This document shows positions 33,518 through 42,758 of a stretch of DNA of 64,000 bases, piece after piece. Made by a program: the position numbers and the translations under genes. Location of the stretch: contig CP011806.1 in the NCBI GenBank assembly GCA_001664505.1, positions 1,579,528 to 1,643,527 of the forward strand. The letters run 5' to 3'. The stretch comes from Acidobacteria bacterium Mor1. Lineage in GTDB: Bacteria > Acidobacteriota > Polarisedimenticolia > Polarisedimenticolales > Polarisedimenticolaceae. The first letter of the stretch is position 1. Every line of letters begins with the position of its first letter. Below the pieces are notes generated by a model. It had not been told where the DNA came from. It did not search any database and was given only the letters and a program-made list of their open reading frames with translations.

Positions 33518-34534
33518 ATGCGCCGCACCATTTCGCCGCTCCTTTCCGTACTTACCCTCGGGTGTCTCGCCCTCGCACTCGGCAACCGGCCCTCCGCAGA
33601 CGTGGGAGACCACGATGTCGCCCCCGAAGGCGCTTCCCCGCCGCTGGCGCTTGGTGAGCGAGTCACCATGCCCGACACTCCCACCGCTCAGTTCGACTTC
33701 TGGCTCGGAAGCTGGGAGGTCCAGAACCGCCACCTCCGCGATGGCCAGTGGCACGACAGCGGAACCGCTCGCGCGACGATCCGGTCGGTGGCCGGCGGGC
33801 GCGCCGTCCTCGAGCAGTGGAACGGCACCGTCGGCGGTCAACCCCTGATCGGTTTCAGCCTGAGGGCCTGGGACGGAGAGGCCTGGCCCACCTGGCTCTA
33901 CTGGCATGGCGGCACCCTCGGCGCCTGGGGGCAGATGATCGGTACCCGGGAGGGTCGCACCATGGTGCTCACGCCGCCCGGAGGCGAATCCCCCCGCTAC
34001 ACCTTCTCCGATGCCTATGGCGACAGCGCCCGCTGGTCGGAATCGCGCAAGGGAGAGGACGGAAGCTGGACCACCAGCTGGATCATGGATTTCCGCCGCG
34101 ACGAACCGCCGGTAGCTCTCGACGCTGCAAGCGCGGAGGTACGCGAACTCGGTAACTCCGCGCAGTTCCTGCCCAACCGTGAGCAGGTCCAGCGCCTGGT
34201 CGGCTCCTTCTCGACCTCGGGCGAGATTCGCCCGGCAGGCAAGGCACCCCGCACAGTCACCGTACGCACCACGGCGACGTCGATGACCGACGGAGCGGGG
34301 CTGCTGCTGTTCGTCGACTATGAGAAGCACCATTCGGCGACGGCTGTGGCCTTTGACGGGCGAACCAAGCAATGGGGCGCGATACGTGCGGACAGTGATC
34401 GAGCAGGCATGACCCGCCCCGCCGTTCGTTGGAGCGAAGACGGGCTCGAACTCGGCCTCGACGGCGGCTGGGTTGAACGCTGGAGCTGCGCAAACGAGAG
34501 TTGCCGCTGGAGCCGCGAGCAGACCTCGGGCTGA
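33518..34534 (+). CDS. Secreted DUF1579-like protein
   Basis: The ATG at 33518 has GGGAGGG upstream and gives 338 residues with a signal peptide (about 1-28). FDFWLGSWEVQNRHL near residue 62 is the DUF1579-type beta-barrel start, followed by alternating aromatic strands (WPTWLYWHGG, RWSESRKGEDGSWTTSW). The C-terminal third repeats similar strands, suggesting two lipocalin-like barrels. Function is unknown. It converges on the outer-membrane barrel gene, 17 bases apart. Confidence 0.65.
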   Translation: MRRTISPLLSVLTLGCLALALGNRPSADVGDHDVAPEGASPPLALGERVTMPDTPTAQFDFWLGSWEVQNRHLRDGQWHDSGTARATIRSVAGGRAVLEQWNGTVGGQPLIGFSLRAWDGEAWPTWLYWHGGTLGAWGQMIGTREGRTMVLTPPGGESPRYTFSDAYGDSARWSESRKGEDGSWTTSWIMDFRRDEPPVALDAASAEVRELGNSAQFLPNREQVQRLVGSFSTSGEIRPAGKAPRTVTVRTTATSMTDGAGLLLFVDYEKHHSATAVAFDGRTKQWGAIRADSDRAGMTRPAVRWSEDGLELGLDGGWVERWSCANESCRWSREQTSG

Positions 34535-34551
34535 CGCCGCGCGGCGAAACG

Positions 34552-35973
34552 CTAGAACAACCAGCTGAGCTGCAGGTACCCGAAGAGGGTCCGAGGCTCT
34601 TCCGGCGACCCGGGCGCCTGGCGGGCGAAGCGGCGGGTGTAGAGCGCCGAAAACCCGAGTTCCCCCTTGAGGGTGCCCGGGATCAGCCAGTAGCGGGCCA
34701 TCCCGTCGAGCTGGTGACCGATGAAGCGGCCGGAAGCGCCGCTCGGGTCCCGCAGTCGAGGGACGATCCAGACGTCGCGGGCCGAGGCCAGACGGGCCGA
34801 CTTGTAGGCCAGCCGGGCGAAGAGCCGTTTCGAGGGGCGCAGCTCGAAGTGGGCCCCCGGCGCGTCGAGGTTGGACCAGGCAATGGCGGCGTAGATATCG
34901 GTGGCGCCCAGATCCCGGCGGCGAGGACCGTAGAAAGTCTCCCAGCGCTCGAAGTCGCCGTTCTCGGGGTCGTCGTCGCCGCTGGCCCGGTCGTAGTCCA
35001 GGGCGACGCGAGGCGACCAGGGGTGACCGAAGGTGTAGCCGACCTCGACGTGCACCCGGTGGGCCCGAACGTCCACATCCCGGGTATCCAGCGGGTCGCT
35101 TGTCAGGCGCTGTTCGCCGAAGCGGATCATGGCGTCGACGTCCAGATCGAACGCCCCACGCGCCGGCACGAAGCGGGCGCGGAACCCGGGCCAGATCAGC
35201 CGGCGGTTCGGGGTCTGCAGATCGGAACGATCCCGCTCGTGCTGGCCGTAGATGTAGTACTCGGGCTTGAAGCGTCCCGGCGTCTCCGCAGCCGTGAAGT
35301 GGGCACCCCAGAAGTGAACGCCCCAGCTCTCCTCGTCGGCGGAGATGTCGTTGTCGACCAGACCGCTCTTGTCGAAGGGCAGGCGGCGCACCGGAACGAC
35401 GTAGAAGACCTGAAGCTCCTGCCCCTCCTGCCAGTCGATCTGGAAGTGGGCGCCGGTGAAGGCGTTGATCGTGTTGCGAAACACGTTGCGCCCGACGACC
35501 CGGCGGCTCCCGGTGCCGATGGTTTGCCGGCCGAGGGTGAGCACCTTGCGCGGTCCGCCACCGTCGGCATCGGAGAGATCGATCCGGGCATAGGCTTGAA
35601 GCAGGTCCGCGGCGTCGACGACGGTGGTGCTGAGGGCCGAGCCGATGTCCCCGCCGTAGGTGCGCGCATCGATGGCCTCGAGGCCAAAGGTGGCGCGGCC
35701 GGTCCAGTAGCGGGCGTGAAGCAGCGTGCGTGAGAGCGCGATGTCGTCGGAACGGGCGAGCCCGGGACGGAACTGCCCGTCCAGGACCTGGTAGCCCAGG
35801 CGGATCTCACCGTCGAAACGGAACGCGGGCTCTTCCGCTTCGCCCGCCCCTTCGCCGGCGGCGACGAGGGTCGCGGCCAGGAGGGTCAGCAAGGCGACGG
35901 CCCATCTACCGAGAGCGTCCCTCCCGCCGAAGCGGGCCAGGTTCCGGCCGACCTTGGTTCCAGCGCGGTGCAT
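34552..35973 (-). CDS. Outer-membrane beta-barrel, alginate-export/AlgE-like
   Basis: The 473-residue protein has a signal sequence (hydrophobic about 24-40), then alternating amphipathic strands through to a C-terminal Phe (LQLSWLF), the outer-membrane assembly signal. TLGRQTIGTGSRRVVG and FDLDVDAMIRFGEQ match the alginate export domain family, broad enough to include other porins. No alginate biosynthesis genes are nearby, so the substrate is open. It begins 15 bases before the Trm112-like gene end on the same strand and may be co-transcribed with it. Confidence 0.78.
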   Translation of the reverse strand: MHRAGTKVGRNLARFGGRDALGRWAVALLTLLAATLVAAGEGAGEAEEPAFRFDGEIRLGYQVLDGQFRPGLARSDDIALSRTLLHARYWTGRATFGLEAIDARTYGGDIGSALSTTVVDAADLLQAYARIDLSDADGGGPRKVLTLGRQTIGTGSRRVVGRNVFRNTINAFTGAHFQIDWQEGQELQVFYVVPVRRLPFDKSGLVDNDISADEESWGVHFWGAHFTAAETPGRFKPEYYIYGQHERDRSDLQTPNRRLIWPGFRARFVPARGAFDLDVDAMIRFGEQRLTSDPLDTRDVDVRAHRVHVEVGYTFGHPWSPRVALDYDRASGDDDPENGDFERWETFYGPRRRDLGATDIYAAIAWSNLDAPGAHFELRPSKRLFARLAYKSARLASARDVWIVPRLRDPSGASGRFIGHQLDGMARYWLIPGTLKGELGFSALYTRRFARQAPGSPEEPRTLFGYLQLSWLF

Positions 35974-35988
35974 GAACCGGCTTCGCCG

Positions 35989-36240
35989 TCAGTCCAGCGG
36001 GATGCCGCGCTCGGCCAGCATCATCGGGATGTCGTCGTCGATGCGATAGACCCGCAGGCCGTCGACTCGCATCAAGCCCTCGCCTACCGGCGCATCGACC
36101 GGCGAACCGTCGACGTGGCGCAGCTCCTGTCGGTCGATCCGCTCATTGAGTGCCTGGCGCTCCTCCTCGGTCAGCGGACGCAGCTCCTGACCGCTTTCAG
36201 GGCAGCGCAACATGGCGCGCAGGCGTTCATCGATCGGCAT
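35989..36240 (-). CDS. Trm112-like protein
   Basis: The 83-residue protein has LRCPESGQELRPL at the N-terminus and LRVYRIDDDIPMMLAERGIPLD at the C-terminus, the two halves of the Trm112/YcaR fold. Only one Cys remains of the usual zinc-binding set. Trm112 activates methyltransferases in eukaryotes; the bacterial role is unclear. It is upstream of, and co-oriented with, the outer-membrane barrel gene. Confidence 0.8.
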   Translation of the reverse strand: MPIDERLRAMLRCPESGQELRPLTEEERQALNERIDRQELRHVDGSPVDAPVGEGLMRVDGLRVYRIDDDIPMMLAERGIPLD

Positions 36241-36275
36241 CTCGGCTCTCCCTGTTGCGGGTCGGTTCGGGCTGC

Positions 36276-36281
36276 TATGCT
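36276..36281 (+). promoter_or_regulatory. -10 element TATGCT upstream of the S9 peptidase
   Basis: TATGCT lies 44 bases before the GTG at 36326 in the divergent region with the Trm112-like gene. A weak -35 (TTGCGG at 36255-36260, spacer 15) precedes it. AGGAGGAGG is the ribosome site. Confidence 0.35.
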
Positions 36282-36325
36282 AGTGCCCCCGGCAGCGGCT
36301 GCGCTACCGGCAGGAGGAGGAAACC

Positions 36326-38500
36326 GTGAAGATGCCGTCCGCCGCTCGACTCTCCCTGGTGGCCCTGGGCCTGATGCTGCTGGTCCCGGCAGGCTCCGCC
36401 GCCGCCGACAAGCGCCCCTTCACCATCGAGGACTACTACAAGGTCAGGAACCCGGGCTCGATCTCGCTGTCACACGACGAGTCTTCCCTGGTCTACTCCA
36501 TTCGGGAGACCGACCTGCCGAGGGGCAAGGCCCAGAGCGACCTCTGGCGGGTTCCTACCAGCGGCGGCGATCCGGTGCGGCTGACATGGACCGACGACGT
36601 CAGCGAGAGCTCCCCGGCCTACTCCCCCGACGGCAAATACATCTCGTTCCTGGCCAAGCGGGGCGATCAGGAGTCCTCCCAGATCTGGCTGCTGCCCACC
36701 GGAGGGGGTGAGGCCCGAGCGCTCACGTCGCTTTCCACCAGCATCGCCATGCCGGTCTGGTCTCCCGACGGCAAGTACATCGCCTTCACCAGCCGGGTGT
36801 ACCCCGAGTGCACCGGAGACGATGCCTGCAACAAGAAGCGCGCCGATGCCCGCAAGGGGGGGCCGAGCACGGCTTACGTCTCCGATGAGCTGCTCTACCG
36901 CCACTGGGACTTCTGGGCCGACGGCACCGTGCAGCACGTCCTGGTGGTCGAGGTCGAGAGCGGCGAGGTACGGGACATGACACCCGGGGACTCCGACGCA
37001 CCGGTTTTCACCCTGTCGTTCGCGCCCCACTACGACTTCTCTCCCGACAGCAAGGAACTCTGCTTCACCCGCAACGGCGACCCCACGCCGGAGCACGCCT
37101 GGTCGACTAATGCCGACCTATGGGTCGTGCCGCTGGCGCCCGACGCCGACGGCAACACACGGGCCGCACGCAACATCACCGCCGCCAACAAGGGCTGGGA
37201 CGGCCAGCCCAAGTACTCCCCCGACGGCAGGTTCATCGCTTTCCGCCGCCAGCTGCGCGCCGGCTACGAGGCGGACATGCTGCGGCTGATGGTCTATGAA
37301 CGGGAAAGTGGAGCGATTCGGGAGCTGACCGCAGGGTTCGACAACTGGGTCGAGGACATCGTCTGGCGCAGCGACAGTTCGGGGCTCTTCTTCGCCGCAC
37401 CCGACCAGGGCAACCACTCGGTCTACACGGTTCCGCTTGCCGGCACGGCCGGGCGCCCCGGAGATGGCGTGCAGCGGGTCGCCGAGTTCGCCTCGATCGA
37501 CGAGTTCGTCCCCACCGCCGACGGCACCCGGCTGTACGTGGCGCGGCGCGCGGTCGGTGCCCCCAAGGAGCTCTGGGCGCTGTCGCTGCGGGATCGCCGC
37601 GGCCCCCGACGCCTGACCCGGCACAACCGGGAACTCGAAGAGACCGTTGACATCCGCCCCGCCGAAACCATGTGGGTCGACGGCGCCAACGGCCGCAAGA
37701 TCCATGTGTTCCTGATCAAGCCCCACGGCTTCGATCCGTCGAAGAAGTATCCGACCATCCTCAACGTCCACGGCGGGCCCCAGGGCATGTGGTCCGACGC
37801 CTTCCGCGGCGACTGGCAGGTCTACCCCGGCGCCGGCTACGTGGTCGCCTTCGCCAACCCACACGGCTCCACCGGCTACGGCCAGGCGCTGACCGAACAG
37901 ATCTCCGGCGACTGGGGCGGCGCGGTGTTCGAGGACCTGATGAAGGTCAGCGACGCCCTGGAGAAGCTGGACTACGTCGATGCGGACCGCATGGGCGCCA
38001 TGGGCTGGTCCTACGGCGGCTACATGATGAACTGGTTCCAGGGGCACACCGACCGCTTCAAATGCCTGGCCGACATGATGGGGCTGTTCGACCTGCGCTC
38101 GTTCTACTACGCCACCGAAGAGCTGTGGTTCCCAGAATGGGACCTGGGCGGCCCGGAGTGGAAATCCAAGCTCTACGAGAAGTGGAGCCCCTCGGCCCAC
38201 GTCGACAAGTGGAAGACGCCGATGCTGGTGGTCACCGGCCAACTCGACTTCCGCGTGCCCTACACCCAGGGGCTGATGTCGCACACCGCACTGCGGCGCA
38301 AGGGCATCCCGTCGCGGTTGGTGGTGATGCCCGAGGCCGGCCACTGGCCCGGCTGGTACGACATGGCGCTCTACTACACCGCTCACCTGGACTGGTTCCA
38401 CCGGTACCTGGGCGGCGACCCGGCACCCTGGTCGGTCGAGGACTTCGTAGGCAACCGGGTCTTCGACAAGGACACCGGCGAACGGATCGACGAGGAATAG
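36326..38500 (+). CDS. Secreted S9 family (prolyl oligopeptidase/DPP-like) peptidase
   Basis: The 724-residue serine peptidase starts at GTG with AGGAGGAGG upstream. It has a signal peptide (about 1-27, SAAA), a WD40-like propeller (about 50-420; repeats YSPDGKYISF, WSPDGKYIAF, YSPDGRFIAF) and a C-terminal alpha/beta hydrolase domain. The triad is Ser562 in GWSYGGY, Asp641 in GQLDFRVP and His673 in EAGHWPGW. It cleaves short peptides, often after Pro or Ala, outside the cytosol. The next gene starts one base after its stop. Confidence 0.95.
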   Translation: MKMPSAARLSLVALGLMLLVPAGSAAADKRPFTIEDYYKVRNPGSISLSHDESSLVYSIRETDLPRGKAQSDLWRVPTSGGDPVRLTWTDDVSESSPAYSPDGKYISFLAKRGDQESSQIWLLPTGGGEARALTSLSTSIAMPVWSPDGKYIAFTSRVYPECTGDDACNKKRADARKGGPSTAYVSDELLYRHWDFWADGTVQHVLVVEVESGEVRDMTPGDSDAPVFTLSFAPHYDFSPDSKELCFTRNGDPTPEHAWSTNADLWVVPLAPDADGNTRAARNITAANKGWDGQPKYSPDGRFIAFRRQLRAGYEADMLRLMVYERESGAIRELTAGFDNWVEDIVWRSDSSGLFFAAPDQGNHSVYTVPLAGTAGRPGDGVQRVAEFASIDEFVPTADGTRLYVARRAVGAPKELWALSLRDRRGPRRLTRHNRELEETVDIRPAETMWVDGANGRKIHVFLIKPHGFDPSKKYPTILNVHGGPQGMWSDAFRGDWQVYPGAGYVVAFANPHGSTGYGQALTEQISGDWGGAVFEDLMKVSDALEKLDYVDADRMGAMGWSYGGYMMNWFQGHTDRFKCLADMMGLFDLRSFYYATEELWFPEWDLGGPEWKSKLYEKWSPSAHVDKWKTPMLVVTGQLDFRVPYTQGLMSHTALRRKGIPSRLVVMPEAGHWPGWYDMALYYTAHLDWFHRYLGGDPAPWSVEDFVGNRVFDKDTGERIDEE

Positions 38501-38501
38501 G

Positions 38502-39218
38502 ATGACCGGCTTTCTCATGCTCGGCCTGCTGCTGGGCCTCCGTCACGCGCTGGATGCGGACCACCTGGCGGCGGTAGGGGCCCTGGCCAGCGGCCGCAGC
38601 GACGTAAAGGAAATCTCCCGGCTGGGCCTCTTCTGGGGTGTCGGCCACGCGCTGGTGCTGGGTCTGGTCGGCGGAAGCGCGCTACTCCTGGGGCGGGTCA
38701 TCGACGAGGGGTTGGCCTCGACCCTGGAACTGGGCGTCGGCCTGATGCTGCTCTGGCTCGGCGGCCAGGTGATCTGGCGGCTGTGGCGCGACCGGGTGCA
38801 CTTCCACGCCCACCGCCATGGAGACGACGCCCCGCACTTCCACGCTCACAGCCACCGGGGCGAAGGGGCTCACGCTCAGAGCGACCATGCCCACAGCCAC
38901 GCCCGCGGGATCACCGTGCGGGCGCTGCTGGTCGGCATGATGCACGGCATGGCCGGCTCCGCTGCAGTCGTGGTGCTCTCCGGCGGACAGGCGCCCTCGG
39001 CACTGGCCGGCCTGGCCTACCTGTTGCTCTTCGGCGCCGGATCGATCGTCGGGATGACCGCCCTCAGCGCGATCATCGCCGTGCCTCTGAACCGTGCGGC
39101 ACGGCGCCTGACCTGGAGCTACCGGTTGCTTCAGGCCGCCGTCGGCGTCTTCACCCTGGCGGTCGGCATCCAGGTCGTCCGCGAAACCTTCCCCGGCGCC
39201 GCGGAGTTCCTCGGCTGA
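38502..39218 (+). CDS. NiCoT-like nickel/cobalt transporter
   Basis: The 238-residue membrane protein carries the family signature HAxxADH at RHALDADHLAA (His15, Asp20, His21: HX4DH). About six helices are visible, and a cytoplasmic or periplasmic loop (100-133) contains 12 His in alternating HxH pattern, likely a metal sensor or chaperone site. It probably moves Ni(II) or Co(II); some short relatives act as exporters. No urease, hydrogenase or cobalamin gene is in the window. It starts one base after the S9 peptidase stop, an unexpected partner. Confidence 0.85.
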   Translation: MTGFLMLGLLLGLRHALDADHLAAVGALASGRSDVKEISRLGLFWGVGHALVLGLVGGSALLLGRVIDEGLASTLELGVGLMLLWLGGQVIWRLWRDRVHFHAHRHGDDAPHFHAHSHRGEGAHAQSDHAHSHARGITVRALLVGMMHGMAGSAAVVVLSGGQAPSALAGLAYLLLFGAGSIVGMTALSAIIAVPLNRAARRLTWSYRLLQAAVGVFTLAVGIQVVRETFPGAAEFLG

Positions 39219-39260
39219 ACCTGCGCTCGAGGCCGGCCCAGATGCCGCTCGGTAGCTCGA

Positions 39261-42200
39261 TCATGGACAGACCTCGATGTTCCGCTCGGCTCCGGTGGAG
39301 TCCTGCCCCCAGCTTCCCACCCCTGCAGGGCACCCGTTGCGGGCTCGGCTCAGGTAGATGAACAGGTCCCCGGCCGCCGGCAGACTCGGATCGGCGATAT
39401 CCCGCCCGGCCTGTTCCGACGCCAGACATGTGCCTGTGGCGCCTGGATCTGCGGGAGAGTCCGAGCGAGTTACGTCGTAGCGCAGCGATGAGCTGAAGCC
39501 TCCGAGATCTGCCGGCGGATCCCATGCCATGGACACCGGATCCAGCCAAACCATACCGCCGGTCTCACCGGGAGTCCCCCAGATCGTCGAGTCGGCGTCG
39601 TGACAGTCGCCGGCGCAACTCGAGATCCCGTCGCCGTCTCCATCGGACTCGTTGGTCCCGTACAGTGCCGGCCAGGCGTAGTGGCCGCAATCGTTGTTCA
39701 GGCCGTCGCAGACCTGCGCGGCGCCGGGATGGATCGTAGGGTCGCTGTCGTCGCAATCCACCTCAAAGCCGCCGGGGCAGCTCGGATTGGCCAGATCGGC
39801 GAACCCGTCGGCGTCCTGATCGACGCATGGGCCCAGCTCTTCGAAAGCGCCGACATCGCAACGTCCCGCCACCCCGCCCCGGGAAGCGCCGCGTTGATCC
39901 TGGCGCAGGAGCGTATCCGATGCCGCCAGGCACCCGCTCGGCGTTCCGCCGTCGATCAGCGGGCTCCCCGGCTGGGGCGCATGGGTCGGCGTCGGCCCGC
40001 CGTGGTCCGTGAGCGGCCCGAGCTGCGGGTCCGTGGAAACCTGATCGTCGACATCCAGCCGGCACGTATCCCTGTTCTCCACGTTGTAGCCGAAAGTCAA
40101 GATCGTGCCGCTCGCCGAGCAGTTTCGCTGACCGGTGGTCCTTAGTGCGGTATTGGCCAGGAGCAAGGTCACGTCGTCGTCGACGTAGAGCGTGTCGTCG
40201 CCCGTACCGGAAGTATTGTCGAAGAACGTCGAGTTCCAGATCCAAACGATGTGCCCGTTGGCCGAGAACGCGTTCGCGTAGAGCCCGCCACCCTCGTCGT
40301 CGGCGTGATTGTGCGACACTGTCGTGTTGATCAGGTGCGCTTCACCCGGACCGATGTAGAGCCCACCGCCCCCGTCGCCGGAAGTGTTGTGATGGAAGCT
40401 GCTGCCGACCACCTTCAGCCAACCGTTGCTCTCCTGGTAGATGCCGCCGCCCGGCCAGTTCTGTTGGAACGCCGAAGTGTTTCCGTCGACTTCGCTGTCG
40501 ATGATCACGGCGTCACCGCGCATGTAGATACCGCCGCCGCCGATCCCCGCGGTGTTGTTGCGAATGCGGCTACGGCGCACGACGTTCAGGGCTCCGCCCT
40601 GGTTCCAGAAGCGTAGACCGCCCCCGTGGCTGGTGGTCGTATTGTCCTCGATCAAGCAGTCGTTCAGCTCCGAGTACTGCCCCGTCGAATAGAAGCCGGC
40701 CCCCGTGCCCGTTGACGAGACGCTCCCGTTACCCGCCATGCGCACCCGTTCGAGAACCGCCACACCCCGGTTGATCACCCCCTGACTGACTCCGCCCTGG
40801 AACGTCAGATCGGAGACAAAGACCCGCCCCCCTTCCTCGCCCGGATCGAGGTCGGCCACGAACTGGGAGCCTCCGGCATCGACGATCGTCAGGTCCCGCC
40901 CCGCCCCCAACACCCGGGTTTGTTCGATGGGCAGCGGGCCGCCGCCGTCGAACTCCCGGAACAGCACGTAGGTGCCGGCAGGAACCGCAACCGACATCTC
41001 GCCTCCCAGCGCCCCGGCTTCCTGGACCGCGGCCCTTAGCGAGCAGGTGCCCTGGTTGGTGGTGCAGATACCGTCGCCGATCGAGGCATCGTTGCGGTCT
41101 TCGGTGGTGTCGACCAGGAAGCCTCGGGTTTGCACTTCGTGGGAAGCCGCCCCCTCCGACGAGCCCTCCGAGCTCGTGACCACCGCGTAGTACGTCCGAT
41201 CGGGGGGCAGTCCCGTCGCCGCAAACGGCGACTGAACGCCGAGGTAGCGCCGGCCGCCGGTCAGGCTGTTGACGTTGTGCGGCGTTACACCCGGCTCCTC
41301 GGCCAGATAGACGTTGTAGTGGGTCGCTCCCAAGACCCGGGACCAGCGGAGCGCCACCCGGTCGGGACCGAGATCCGCCTGGATCCAGATCGGGGGCGCC
41401 GTTCCTGTGGGCGCGGCAGGTGCGGGAGCATCGTGAAGGAAGATCTCATGGTCCTTGACGATGGCCGGCTCGCCGTACCAGGCGATCTTTCCTCGAGAAA
41501 CCTGGGGATTGATCACCGAGGAGGCGGCGCTGGTATCGACCAGCTCGCGCCGGCCGTCTGCGTATCGCAGCAGCCGTCCGTCGGGTGTCACCCAGGTCAC
41601 CTGGCCGTGCTCCAGCCAGATACCGAAGCGTCCGGCCCGCACGGCGCGATCGTCGCGATGGCGCACGAGCGGCATCTCCCCCAGAAGAGCGATCTCGACC
41701 GCTCCCTCGGCGTTCAACTCGCCCCAGGCGACGTGCTGCCCGTCGGTCACCGGGCTCACCTTGCGCCGGTGCTCGCCGAAAGAGAGCTGCACGATCTCCA
41801 CCGACGGCTGGTTCAAGTCGATGAGGAATACCTGGGGCGTCCCCAGCACCTCCTTCACGTAGAGAATCCGGCCGTCCTCGAAGAACAGATCGCTGGTGCT
41901 GAGCGGCCCCGCGTCGAGCACCGTCGTGGTCACGCCGTCGAAGTAGTGCAGCTCCGGCAACCGCTGGGTGAACACATCGTCGCTGGGATTCCAGAGCCAG
42001 ACCGCCTGGCAATTGCTGGTCCGAACCGCCAGGGCTCCCTCGGCCCGGCCGTTCCCGGACACCGACGTCGGCGCCCCGGTGGCCGGGTCCACCTGGAACA
42101 CGTGGATGATCACCAACCCGTTGTCCACCGCCTGCATCGGCATGAACAGGCATCCGTCTGCGATCGCCACCCCTTCGGGATTGGCGGCCACCGGGTTCTG

Positions 42201-42587
42201 CTCGTCATCGAACTGATTTGCCGCGACGGTGTCGACCGGCACCGGCGACTGCCCGGGGGTCCAGACCCATGCGTGGTCCGCGCCTCGCCTCCACGCCCCG
42301 ATCACCTCCCCGGGGCCGGCGCCGCTGCCCAGCCCGAAGGAGAACTTGGCCACGAGGTCCAACGCAGGGTCACCGGGGTCGAAGGCCTGCACCAGGCTCT
42401 CCTGGGTGCCGTCGTAGAACATCACGTCCTCGTCGTCGGCGACCCAGAGGATCCGCCCGTCGACGTGGGCCCCGTGATTGGCCCCATAGGAGTCCTCCCG
42501 GTTGTTGTCGGTGATCTGCAGCGCGGCATGGGCCGAGACGGCGAAAAGCAGCAGGAAAACGGCGGTCAGCGCGGATCGGATCTTCAT
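39261..42587 (-). CDS. Giant secreted protein: propeller, FN3, beta-helix, MopE-like Ca/metal motif
   Basis: The 1108-residue protein has a signal peptide (1-22). Residues about 25-390 look like a beta-propeller, followed by a fibronectin type III domain (about 398-490, VALRWSRVLGATHYNVYLAEE). A CSLREA-type element (CSLRAAVQEAG, about 508-520) leads into a right-handed parallel beta-helix (550-870, repeated GGGLxF and GGGIY turns). A metal-binding repeat DCDDSDPTIHPGAAQVCDG (about 941-960) and a second DGDGDGISSC...DCHDAD follow, as in MopE-like proteins. It is probably a surface adhesin or polysaccharide-binding protein. Divergent from the next gene. Confidence 0.82.
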   Translation of the reverse strand: MKIRSALTAVFLLLFAVSAHAALQITDNNREDSYGANHGAHVDGRILWVADDEDVMFYDGTQESLVQAFDPGDPALDLVAKFSFGLGSGAGPGEVIGAWRRGADHAWVWTPGQSPVPVDTVAANQFDDEQNPVAANPEGVAIADGCLFMPMQAVDNGLVIIHVFQVDPATGAPTSVSGNGRAEGALAVRTSNCQAVWLWNPSDDVFTQRLPELHYFDGVTTTVLDAGPLSTSDLFFEDGRILYVKEVLGTPQVFLIDLNQPSVEIVQLSFGEHRRKVSPVTDGQHVAWGELNAEGAVEIALLGEMPLVRHRDDRAVRAGRFGIWLEHGQVTWVTPDGRLLRYADGRRELVDTSAASSVINPQVSRGKIAWYGEPAIVKDHEIFLHDAPAPAAPTGTAPPIWIQADLGPDRVALRWSRVLGATHYNVYLAEEPGVTPHNVNSLTGGRRYLGVQSPFAATGLPPDRTYYAVVTSSEGSSEGAASHEVQTRGFLVDTTEDRNDASIGDGICTTNQGTCSLRAAVQEAGALGGEMSVAVPAGTYVLFREFDGGGPLPIEQTRVLGAGRDLTIVDAGGSQFVADLDPGEEGGRVFVSDLTFQGGVSQGVINRGVAVLERVRMAGNGSVSSTGTGAGFYSTGQYSELNDCLIEDNTTTSHGGGLRFWNQGGALNVVRRSRIRNNTAGIGGGGIYMRGDAVIIDSEVDGNTSAFQQNWPGGGIYQESNGWLKVVGSSFHHNTSGDGGGGLYIGPGEAHLINTTVSHNHADDEGGGLYANAFSANGHIVWIWNSTFFDNTSGTGDDTLYVDDDVTLLLANTALRTTGQRNCSASGTILTFGYNVENRDTCRLDVDDQVSTDPQLGPLTDHGGPTPTHAPQPGSPLIDGGTPSGCLAASDTLLRQDQRGASRGGVAGRCDVGAFEELGPCVDQDADGFADLANPSCPGGFEVDCDDSDPTIHPGAAQVCDGLNNDCGHYAWPALYGTNESDGDGDGISSCAGDCHDADSTIWGTPGETGGMVWLDPVSMAWDPPADLGGFSSSLRYDVTRSDSPADPGATGTCLASEQAGRDIADPSLPAAGDLFIYLSRARNGCPAGVGSWGQDSTGAERNIEVCP

Positions 42588-42635
42588 CGGGCACCTCCAG
42601 GACGGGCGCCGATTGCGGACGCCTCACTCGGGGAA

Positions 42636-42661
42636 GCCCGAACAATCCGGATAGGTTACGG
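42636..42661 (+). promoter_or_regulatory. 26-base element shared with the ECF sigma upstream region (copy 1)
   Basis: GCCCGAA, four bases, CCGGA, one base, then AGGTTACGG. The same arrangement with identical fixed parts occurs at 48654-48679 (21 of 26 identical). It lies in the 171-base divergent region between the two giant secreted protein genes, 98 bases before ATG 42759. Confidence 0.5.
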
Positions 42662-42758
42662 CTCGGCCGAAGATTCCTCGGCGCGCCCTCGTGTAACTTC
42701 CCACCGCAACCCGGGCCGTACTCCCTGACGCCGATGGACGGCGACAAGGGAGATGAAC

